Source: an uncultured Campylobacter sp.
GTDB taxonomy: Bacteria; Campylobacterota; Campylobacteria; Campylobacterales; Campylobacteraceae
DNA length: 11,678 nucleotides
NCBI RefSeq assembly: GCF_938030815.1
Contig: NZ_CALHII010000201.1
Location: 1 to 11,678 of the forward strand
Direction of reading: 5' to 3'
A program made the position numbers and the translations under genes. Below are positions 1-6,233 of this stretch, one piece after another. A model generated the notes under the pieces. That model was given only the letters and a program-made list of their open reading frames with translations. It was not told the DNA's origin and searched no databases. Position 1 is the stretch's first letter. Each line of letters starts with the position of its first letter.

Positions 1-1
1 G

Positions 2-235
2 GGCCCCGTGAAGTGGCTGGAGCCCAATGTCGCGGACGTTTTGCGGGATCTGCAGAGCAAAAAAGCGCTCATATTTCCGATCGCGTTTTGCGTAGATAAT
101 TCCGAGACCGATTTTGAGCTGGATATTTTTTATAGGGCCCAGGCGCGCGAGCTAGGTTATGAATACTACGAAGTGTGCAAATGCCCAAACTCCCGCGAGG
201 ATTTCGCGAAATTTATACTCGCGCAGGCGCTGTAA
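2..235 (+). CDS. hemH: Ferrochelatase, C-terminal fragment (gene runs off the left edge)
   Basis: Ferrochelatase inserts Fe2+ into protoporphyrin IX, the last step of classical heme synthesis. Only about the last 77 codons are present. The frame is open to the left edge and reads GPVKWLEPNV, the usual 'K-W-L-E-P' segment of the family, followed by an FPIAF strand and the signature DNSETDFELD. The Glu of S-E-T corresponds to the conserved active-site Glu of the family. The Asn-Ser before it replaces the His-Ile found in mitochondrial enzymes, which I believe is normal in epsilonproteobacteria. The reading frame ends in TAA at 233-235. The GTG at position 8 lies inside the gene and is not a start. 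Convergent with the ankyrin gene, 158 bases away. Family assignment is strong; completeness upstream cannot be judged. Confidence 0.9.
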   Translation, partial: GPVKWLEPNVADVLRDLQSKKALIFPIAFCVDNSETDFELDIFYRAQARELGYEYYEVCKCPNSREDFAKFILAQAL

Positions 236-308
236 ATTTAGAGATTAAATTTAGCTTTTCTATTCGAGCCTTTTATACTTTTTGCAGAATTTACAAGCCT
301 AATACAAT

Positions 309-340
309 GCCGATAAAATCGGCGAAATTTTATCCTTTTT
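309..340 (+). terminator. Probable intrinsic terminator of hemH
   Basis: A perfect 6-bp inverted repeat GCCGAT/ATCGGC with a three-base AAA loop (309-323) lies 74 bases after the hemH stop codon. A T-rich stretch follows, including five T at 336-340. The stem is short and the T run is displaced by about 12 bases, so this is a weak intrinsic terminator at best. On the opposite strand no T run follows the hairpin. Confidence 0.4.
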
Positions 341-375
341 GGTAATTAGATGGGCTTTAAATTTAATTATTTCGC

Positions 376-394
376 AGCGGGTTGCGTAGCCGCT
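376..394 (-). other. Small hairpin overlapping the ankyrin gene stop codon
   Basis: AGCGG (376-380) and CCGCT (390-394) form a 5-bp stem with a nine-base loop. The last base lies in the TAA stop of the ankyrin gene (394-396). On the - strand no T run follows, so this is not a standard intrinsic terminator. It may slow or protect the 3' end of the transcript, or may be chance. Confidence 0.2.
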
Positions 395-1710
395 TACTGC
401 TTTTGATCTTCCGCTTCCTTACTAAATAAATTTCTTTTATATTCTTTATAGTCGTTAGTTAGCCTCTCGACTTCCTCTTTAGATATATGGAAGTTGGGGT
501 TTTTTATATGCTTTCTATTTGCTGCAAATTCTATTTTATCAATTTTTTTTTGCCCTACTACAAATAGTATATACTCTTTGATATTTTTAAAGGTAGCATT
601 CTTGTCGGAACAATGTTTTTGTAAAAATGCCGAGTCAAACATACTTCCCATTTTATAGTATCCTACAGCTATATCATACCTATATTCTTCATAGCATTTA
701 TCATCATACATTCTTTTTAAAAATTCATCGTTTGGGATTCCGCCTATATCATATTGCAAAAGCAGATCTATCATGGCTCCGGGCTCGGGCACGTCCAGCA
801 GATCGCCATATACCGATTTATAAAGCCTAAACTCCTCTACTCCATATCTTTTATGGGTATTCTTTATGTTTCTATAGCTCGGTATCTCCTCTAGTTTATT
901 TGAAACATAGACCTCTCCCATATTGAAAGTGGAGTAGGTATACGGTCTATAACCACTCTCTAGCACCATTTTCATTATATCGTACATATTGTTTCTAACT
1001 AGGTGGCTGATAAAATAATACGGCTCGCCTCCGCCGCTAAAAAGAACCTCTTTCGTGCGGTAATGTATGATCGGCGTAGCGTTTTCGTCAAAGCTTATAG
1101 AATCTATCCAGTTTTCGACATCTCTAATGCCGTAAGTTTCCTGCACAATCTCTACTTCGTCAAACTTAACTCCGCTATCTAGCAAAAGCCTAACCGACTT
1201 AGTGGCGTTATTTTCCATAGCGTATGCCATAGGAGATAGCTCGTAATTGTCTTTCTTATGAGGATCGGCACCCATCTCTATCAGCTTTTTTGCTGTCTTT
1301 TCGTCATCGTAAAAGCTAGCATACATCAAAGGGGTAACACCGAAATGAAGAGGGGTATCTACGCTTATATTATTATCCTGCATAAATTTTAAAATTTTAT
1401 CCGTATCTTTTGATTTTAAGCTCCTGCGCAAAAGTTCCATCGTGGGGTTATCTCTAACCTCCTCTTCGTCTATATCCCAATATCTATAGCCAACTGCGTT
1501 TATCTCCTTTTGCGTTACGTATTTAGCTAGCTCGGAGTTAAGATCTACTTTGGTATTTGCAGTGACGGTATAGTGATGGGGGGTTGATTTAAATCTGCCG
1601 GTCTGAACTTTGAGCGCCAAGGCAAAAAGACCTATAAAAACAACTATATAAAATATACCTTTAAAAATGTTTTTTATGATTTTAAGCAAGGTCTTCAAAA
1701 AGGTCTTCAA
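394..1710 (-). CDS. Membrane-anchored ankyrin-repeat protein of unknown function
   Basis: Function not recognised. The 438-residue protein starts with a Lys-rich segment and one hydrophobic stretch (about residues 18-35, FKGIFYIVVFIGLFALALKV) that looks like an uncleaved signal anchor, so most of the chain probably faces the periplasm. Ankyrin-like repeats are clearest at residues 123-153 (GVTPLMYA ... LIEMGADP) and 157-183 (LSPMAYAM ... LLLDSG). A degenerate copy precedes them at about 91-122, and further weak ones may lie near 231-256 and 308-320. The tail (about 405-438) is highly charged and probably helical. The start is TTG (1708-1710), chosen because GAAGGA sits six bases upstream and no better start is near. 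Base composition is visibly more AT-rich than in the other genes, which suits a horizontally acquired or fast-evolving accessory gene. The ankyrin fold implies a protein partner, but none is evident here. Confidence 0.7.
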   Translation of the reverse strand: MKTFLKTLLKIIKNIFKGIFYIVVFIGLFALALKVQTGRFKSTPHHYTVTANTKVDLNSELAKYVTQKEINAVGYRYWDIDEEEVRDNPTMELLRRSLKSKDTDKILKFMQDNNISVDTPLHFGVTPLMYASFYDDEKTAKKLIEMGADPHKKDNYELSPMAYAMENNATKSVRLLLDSGVKFDEVEIVQETYGIRDVENWIDSISFDENATPIIHYRTKEVLFSGGGEPYYFISHLVRNNMYDIMKMVLESGYRPYTYSTFNMGEVYVSNKLEEIPSYRNIKNTHKRYGVEEFRLYKSVYGDLLDVPEPGAMIDLLLQYDIGGIPNDEFLKRMYDDKCYEEYRYDIAVGYYKMGSMFDSAFLQKHCSDKNATFKNIKEYILFVVGQKKIDKIEFAANRKHIKNPNFHISKEEVERLTNDYKEYKRNLFSKEAEDQKQ

Positions 1711-1716
1711 ATTTGA

Positions 1717-1722
1717 TCCTTC
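1717..1722 (-). promoter_or_regulatory. Shine-Dalgarno site supporting the TTG start of the ankyrin gene
   Basis: On the - strand GAAGGA is followed by six bases and then TTG. This is the only good Shine-Dalgarno match near the N-terminus. It decides the start in favour of TTG at 1710 over the in-frame TTG codons that follow at residues 5 and 8. Confidence 0.65.
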
Positions 1723-1809
1723 AGCCTTAAAACACTGGCTTGTAAAGAGCTTTAGCTTTTAAGCAAAACCTAAAGCGACAACTCGTTTTATTTCCCCGAA
1801 AGTGCGGCG

Positions 1810-1851
1810 ATTATATAACGATGAGGATTAACTTTCACTTATACCAAAAAA
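1810..1851 (-). promoter_or_regulatory. Candidate sigma70 promoter for the ankyrin gene
   Basis: On the - strand a perfect TATAAT lies at 1815-1810, preceded about 30 bases upstream by a run of six T (complement of 1846-1851). The hexamer 17 bases upstream, GTGAAA, is a poor -35. Campylobacter vegetative promoters are known to rely on the -10 box and upstream T-rich tracts rather than a conserved -35, so the match is reasonable. It would give a leader of roughly 90-95 bases before the TTG start. Confidence 0.45.
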
Positions 1852-1946
1852 TTTTATCTATTTTTGCAGCTTACATTGTGTTTGAGCTTCAAAACATAAA
1901 AAGTAAACCGCACTGATAAAATCTAAATTTAAACCTCGGCTAAATT

Positions 1947-3203
1947 TCAGAGCTTTCCTTGCGCGTCTTTATAGACGTTTTTCACATCGTAAACCAGCGA
2001 GCCCGTGTAATCAAGCTCGAAAAATTGCTTATGCGCCACGGCGATTACGACGCAGTCAAATTTGCGCAAGTCGGGCTTTTGCAGCAGATCAATGTCGTAG
2101 TATCTCTTGGCGTCGGCGGCGCTCGCCCAAGGATCATAGACGCTTACTTCGCAGCCGAAATTTTTAAGCTCGTTTATCATATCCACGACGCGCGTATTAC
2201 GGGTGTCGGGGCAGTTTTCTTTAAACGTAAGTCCCAAGATCAAGACCTTCGCGCCCTTTACCTTTTCGTCGTATTTTATCATCATCTTAACGACCTCCGT
2301 AGCGACGTAGTTTCCCATATTGTCGTTGATACGGCGGCTTGAGAGGATGATTTCGGGGTGATAGCCCACCTCGGTCGCTTTCTGCGCCAGATAATACGGA
2401 TCGATGCCGATGCAGTGCCCGCCCACGAGCCCCGGACGGAAGCTTAAGAAATTCCACTTCGTAGCCGCCGCGTCGATGACGTCGTTGGTGTTGATACCGA
2501 GCTTGCCGAACAGGATCGCAAGCTCGTTGATAAAGCCGATATTGATGTCGCGCTGGGTGTTTTCGATCACCTTCGCAGCCTCGGCGACCTTGATGCCGCT
2601 AGCGCGAAAGGTGCCGTTTTGAAGTATGCTAAGATAGACGCTATCTACGACGTCCAGAGCCTCCGCAGTGCTTGCCGAGACGATCTTTTTGATCTTCGTG
2701 ACGGTGTGAATTTTATCGCCCGGATTGATCCGCTCGGGCGAATATCCGCAGAAAAAATCGCGGTTAAATTTAAGCCCGCTTACGCGCTGCAACACCGGCA
2801 CGCAGTCCTCCTCCGTAGCGCCCGGATAGACGGTGCTTTCATACACGACGATGTCGCCCTTTTTAAGCACGGCTCCGACGCTTTCGCTGGCCTTGATTAG
2901 CGGCGTGAGATCGGGGCGATTTAGCCTATCTACGGGCGTTGGCACGCACACGATGTAAAAATTACTCTGCCTCATATCATCCAGATTTGCGCTAAATTTT
3001 AGCCCGTTTTGAATCGCCGTGGCAAGCTCCTCGTCGCTAAGCTCCAGAGTGCGATCGTGCCCGCCGCGCAGCTCCTCTATGCGCTCTTGCGAGACGTCAA
3101 AGCCAACGACCTCGTACTTCGCCGCAAACGCAGCCGCCAAAGGAAGCCCAACGTAGCCAAGCCCGATTATCGCTATTTTCATTTTTCCCTCATTTGCTTT
3201 CAT
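1947..3203 (-). CDS. Nucleotide-sugar 6-dehydrogenase, TviB/WbpO (UDP-HexNAc dehydrogenase) type
   Basis: Oxidises C6 of a UDP-sugar to a uronic acid with two NAD+, in the cytoplasm, for capsule, LOS or O-chain sugars. The N-terminal Rossmann fold carries GLGYVGLP (residues 14-21) and CVPTPVD (86-92). The middle domain has YESTVYPGATEEDCVP and YSPERINPGDK. The catalytic Cys is C264 in GGHCIGIDPYYL, and the C-terminal domain shows GLTFKENCPDTRNTRVVD (324-341). The ENTQRDINI and TKWNFL..RPGLVGGHC segments resemble the TviB/VipA/WbpO branch acting on UDP-GlcNAc or UDP-GalNAc more than UDP-glucose dehydrogenase; the substrate is inferred. All hallmark residues are intact. Two in-frame ATGs are possible: 3203 and 3182. 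The second begins MKIAIIGLGYVG, the usual start of the family. The gene stands alone, with long gaps on both sides and no glycan genes in view. Confidence 0.9.
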   Translation of the reverse strand: MKANEGKMKIAIIGLGYVGLPLAAAFAAKYEVVGFDVSQERIEELRGGHDRTLELSDEELATAIQNGLKFSANLDDMRQSNFYIVCVPTPVDRLNRPDLTPLIKASESVGAVLKKGDIVVYESTVYPGATEEDCVPVLQRVSGLKFNRDFFCGYSPERINPGDKIHTVTKIKKIVSASTAEALDVVDSVYLSILQNGTFRASGIKVAEAAKVIENTQRDINIGFINELAILFGKLGINTNDVIDAAATKWNFLSFRPGLVGGHCIGIDPYYLAQKATEVGYHPEIILSSRRINDNMGNYVATEVVKMMIKYDEKVKGAKVLILGLTFKENCPDTRNTRVVDMINELKNFGCEVSVYDPWASAADAKRYYDIDLLQKPDLRKFDCVVIAVAHKQFFELDYTGSLVYDVKNVYKDAQGKL

Positions 3204-3213
3204 ATTTTCCTCT
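3187..3213 (-). promoter_or_regulatory. Two Shine-Dalgarno sites for the two possible starts of the dehydrogenase
   Basis: On the - strand AGAGG (3213-3209) lies five bases before the ATG at 3203, and GAGGG (3191-3187) lies four bases before the ATG at 3182. The second Shine-Dalgarno lies inside the seven codons between the starts. Both starts look usable. Family N-termini favour the shorter protein of 411 residues. Confidence 0.5.
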
Positions 3214-3667
3214 TTTCTTTGCGTTAAATTTTATCGTTAAATTCCGCAGTTGCACGGGCATACGACGCGAATTTAATAGCGCCGCGTCTTTAAATTTAAA
3301 CAGCTAAGCTCACTCGCTGTTTTACTTGCGCTGCTTGCGCGACGACAAATTTAAAATTTTGCCTTTACGCGGAATTTTGCGCTACGGCAAAATCCCAAGC
3401 CACGATAAAATTCCGTTGCTTTAGTGCAGCGAGCGGCGCTATGCAAAATTTCAAGCCGTGATAAAATTTTACTACCGTGCAAAATCCCGCGTCGCGATAG
3501 AATTTAATCTTCGTGCCGTTAAATTTTGCGCCACGAAATTCTATGCCGCCAAAATTCCGCGCCGTAAAATTTAAACGCCGATAAATTCAAAAAAGCCGCG
3601 CCGAATTCCACGAATTTTCGTCGCCGCAAGTCGCAAAATTTCAAAAACCTCGCGAAATTTAGCAAAT
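3204..3667. repeat. Non-coding stretch of degenerate AT-block/GC-spacer repeats
   Basis: No plausible gene is present. The sequence alternates A/T blocks of 6-10 bases (AAAATT, AAATTT, AATTTAA) with GC-rich spacers. Some units are recognisably repeated. A 17-base core, CAAGCC..GATAAAATT, occurs at 3396-3412 and 3452-3468 with 15 of 17 identical. TGCAAAAT recurs at 3442 and 3478 (36 bases apart), with GATA(A/G)AATTT and a closing CGTGC at matching places. A small hairpin (ACGAA/TTCGT, 3610-3621) and a six-T run on the - strand (3594-3589) lie downstream of ftsI but are about 15 bases apart, so they make only a doubtful terminator. The promoter of the dehydrogenase must lie here; GATAAAAT just upstream of its Shine-Dalgarno is the only weak -10 candidate. 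Confidence 0.55.
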
Positions 3668-5488
3668 TTAATCTTTAATTTCAACTGCCTCATCCTTGAT
3701 CTCGACCTTTTGCGTGGCGTTTGCGTCGGCTGCGGGCTTTAGATAGCCCTCCTCTATCAAAATTCCTACCGCCCGCTTAAAGATCGGCAGCGCATTTTGA
3801 GCGGCATAGTAGCTGCCCCTTTTAGGCTCGCGCACCAAAACGCCGATCGTGTAGCTGGTGTCCGCGTCGTTGGCAAAGCCAAAAAACGAGCTATTATAGG
3901 CGCTCGAATAGCCGCCCCCCTTAGCGATACGCGCAGTGCCCGTCTTGCCGCCGATTTGCAGCCCCGCTACCCGCCCCTTGCGCCCAGTGCCGCTCTCAAC
4001 CGTTTTGATTAAAATTCCTTTAATCACGTCGGCGGTAGGTTTAGAGATTACCTGGCGGGTTTCGCTTTCGTTGACGATGTAAGTTTTGCCGTTATTTTCT
4101 AAATTTTCGACTAGGCGCGGGCTAATCATGACGCCGCCGTTGTTAAAGACAGTATAGGCATTGAGCATCTGAAGGAAGGTCATCTGGGCACCGTAGCCGT
4201 AGCTGATCGTGGCTTTGTAAATTTTATTATTCAGGCTTTTGATGCTTGGGATATTTCCACTTTGCTCATACGGCAGATCGATGCCCGTTTTTTGCGACAT
4301 ACCAAAGTTCATAAGCCCATCATAAATAGCCTGCCCCTCCAGCCGCTCTGAAATTTTAATCATTCCAATATTTGAGCTGTGGACGATGATCTCCTCGCCG
4401 CTCATCTGCTTAGCCGGGTGCGTGTCGCGGATCGTGCGAGTACCAAGCTTATAGCTGCCGTTATAGGTATTAATGATCTCGCCAGGTTTGACGGCTTTAG
4501 CGTCATAGGCGATTGCGAAAATTATCGGCTTCATAATCGAGCCCACTTCGTAGGCGTATTCGCTCGCGGTAAAATTTAAATTCTTAAGATCGTTTTTCGT
4601 GATGTTTGAGGGATCATAACGGGCATTGGTCGCAAGAGATAAAATTTTGCCCGTTTTGGAGTTCATAATGCCCACCACGATTTCTCGTGCATCGTAATTA
4701 TCAGCGCCCTCATCGCTTAGGCGCTCTATCTTTCTTTGCAGCGTTAGTGGCACGCTTAGACGGACGTTGTAGCCGTCGATCCTGCCCGTTTTTTTGCTGC
4801 TACGCTCTAGGATAATGTTGCCGCCGATATCGCGCGGGCCCACGATAAACTCATCTCTAACCGGCGCTAGATAATACTCATAGTACTTCTCGATCCCTTT
4901 GATACCACTAACCTTTGTAATGCCATCAACCTCTTTTTTATTGATATAGCCGATTAACGGAGTGAGCGAATCGCCGACATTGTAGCTGCGCTTCTCGCCG
5001 CTTTCGCTCACGCTCATGCGGATAGGCGGATTTAACCTGCCGTTTGCGCCTATGAAGCTGACAAAGACCTTTTTTAAATTTAGCTTATATGCAAGCTCTT
5101 TTAGATGCACTGCGGTTTTGGCGTCGATCTTATACGACAGCACGGTCGTGCCGCCAGAGCCCTCGATCGCGCTTTTGACACGCTTTTCGCTATCGCCCGT
5201 ATAGATGCAATAAAGCCGCACGAAAAGATCAAGCTTGTTTTTATCGATGCTGCGCGCATCGACGCTAACTTTATAGAGTTTGACGGAATTTGCCGCGACG
5301 TAGTTATCTTTTGCGATTATCGCGCCACGGATCGCGCTGTTGGTTTCATTGACATCCAGGCGCGGTAGCTTGCGCTCAGTGCTGCCCCAAAAATATAAAA
5401 TCGCCAAAAATACAAAAAGCGCCGCCGGCACGAATATAAACATCACAATAATCATACCGACCGAGGAGCTTTTATCTCTTTGCCACAT
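3668..5488 (-). CDS. ftsI: Septal peptidoglycan transpeptidase (class B penicillin-binding protein, FtsI/PbpB)
   Basis: Crosslinks septal peptidoglycan in the periplasm during division and is the target of many beta-lactams. The 606-residue protein has a short cytoplasmic tail, one membrane segment (about 10-33), a non-catalytic domain containing the RGAI segment (54-57), and a transpeptidase domain from about 265. All three catalytic motifs are present: SIMK with nucleophile S317 and K320, SSN at 371-373, and KTGT at 515-518. The length matches FtsI of Campylobacter and Helicobacter; the PBP2/MrdA branch is the main alternative. The polar C-terminal tail ends with VEIKD twice (595-606), encoded with different codons. 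The Shine-Dalgarno is weak (AAGAAATAAG before ATG). It follows aat by 61 bases and is the last gene of the block. In C. jejuni I recall pbpB downstream of flgBC-fliE, so this linkage may differ. Confidence 0.87.
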   Translation of the reverse strand: MWQRDKSSSVGMIIVMFIFVPAALFVFLAILYFWGSTERKLPRLDVNETNSAIRGAIIAKDNYVAANSVKLYKVSVDARSIDKNKLDLFVRLYCIYTGDSEKRVKSAIEGSGGTTVLSYKIDAKTAVHLKELAYKLNLKKVFVSFIGANGRLNPPIRMSVSESGEKRSYNVGDSLTPLIGYINKKEVDGITKVSGIKGIEKYYEYYLAPVRDEFIVGPRDIGGNIILERSSKKTGRIDGYNVRLSVPLTLQRKIERLSDEGADNYDAREIVVGIMNSKTGKILSLATNARYDPSNITKNDLKNLNFTASEYAYEVGSIMKPIIFAIAYDAKAVKPGEIINTYNGSYKLGTRTIRDTHPAKQMSGEEIIVHSSNIGMIKISERLEGQAIYDGLMNFGMSQKTGIDLPYEQSGNIPSIKSLNNKIYKATISYGYGAQMTFLQMLNAYTVFNNGGVMISPRLVENLENNGKTYIVNESETRQVISKPTADVIKGILIKTVESGTGRKGRVAGLQIGGKTGTARIAKGGGYSSAYNSSFFGFANDADTSYTIGVLVREPKRGSYYAAQNALPIFKRAVGILIEEGYLKPAADANATQKVEIKDEAVEIKD

Positions 5489-5549
5489 CTTATTTCTTTA
5501 AAATTCTAAATTCCGCGCATTTTTACGCTGCTGCATCTCAAGCTTTGAC

Positions 5550-6233
5550 TCAATGCTGCGCTCCGTGCGGAACTTTAAGATCCGCGAAGCGCTCAAAGCC
5601 GCTATCTTGCGCGCTAAGCTCAGCGAATAGAGCGAGGAATTCCGCTCGCGGCATCTCTTTAGCACCCATAAATTTCAGATGCTCGTTCATAATCTGACAA
5701 TCGATTAGAAAGCCGAAATTTGCAAGCACTTCACAAAGCCTAATCAGCGCTACTTTCGAAGCATTGCTCTTTAGGCTCAGCATACTCTCGCCGCAAAACA
5801 CACGCCCAAAAATTAGCCCGTATAGCCCACCTACGAGCTCGCCATCTTCGTATGCCTCGACGCTGTGAGCGTAGCCGTCTGCTGCCAAACGCGAGTAAGC
5901 CTGCACGATCTGCTCGCTGATCCACGTGCCGTCGCTCTCTTTTTTGCGCACGTCTTTGCAGCGCTCGATGAAGCCCTTAAAATTCGCGTCAAATTTCACT
6001 TCATATCGCTTAAGATAGGGCTTAATGGACTTTTGCACACGCACTTCGCGTGGATCAAGCACTGCGCGCGGATCGGGCGACCACCATAAAATCGGCTCAT
6101 CCTCGTTAAACCACGGAAATATCCCTGCGCTATAAGCGCTAAGCAAGCAATCCTCGCTCAGATCGCCGCCACTTGCAAGCGGCGCAAAATCGGGCGCATC
6201 CATAGGATCTGGAAAATCGTAAAACTGAGCCAT
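5550..6233 (-). CDS. aat: Leucyl/phenylalanyl-tRNA--protein transferase
   Basis: Transfers Leu or Phe from aminoacyl-tRNA to proteins with N-terminal Lys or Arg, creating a primary N-degron in the cytoplasm. The 227 residues carry the family motifs in order: GIFPWF (37-42), WWSPDPR (50-56), TWIS (103-106), HSVE (123-126), GLYG (137-140), CGESMLS (147-153) and LIDCQIMNEHL (176-186). E149 of GESM and the D178/Q180 pair of IDCQ match residues important in the E. coli enzyme. Length is normal and nothing is missing. The ATG overlaps the clpA stop by one base (TAATG), implying translational coupling. Its neighbours clpA and clpS are the next two steps of the same degradation route, which strengthens the call. 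Confidence 0.96.
   Translation of the reverse strand: MAQFYDFPDPMDAPDFAPLASGGDLSEDCLLSAYSAGIFPWFNEDEPILWWSPDPRAVLDPREVRVQKSIKPYLKRYEVKFDANFKGFIERCKDVRKKESDGTWISEQIVQAYSRLAADGYAHSVEAYEDGELVGGLYGLIFGRVFCGESMLSLKSNASKVALIRLCEVLANFGFLIDCQIMNEHLKFMGAKEMPRAEFLALFAELSAQDSGFERFADLKVPHGAQH

Noticed and set aside
627..830. 67-codon open frame on the + strand inside the ankyrin gene
   Set aside because: Antisense to a longer frame that has a signal anchor, ankyrin consensus and a good Shine-Dalgarno.
1959..2342. 127-codon open frame on the + strand
   Set aside because: Antisense shadow of the dehydrogenase, which carries every family motif on the - strand.
3589..3621. Intrinsic terminator after ftsI
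   Set aside because: The five-pair hairpin ACGAA/TTCGT has only a two-base loop and the six-T run lies about 15 bases away, so the geometry does not fit.
3706..3734. Recent duplication creating the repeated VEIKD at the FtsI C-terminus
   Set aside because: The two copies (final 12 residues, about 3671-3706) use different codons for most positions, so a recent DNA duplication is unlikely; it is noted only as a charged tail.
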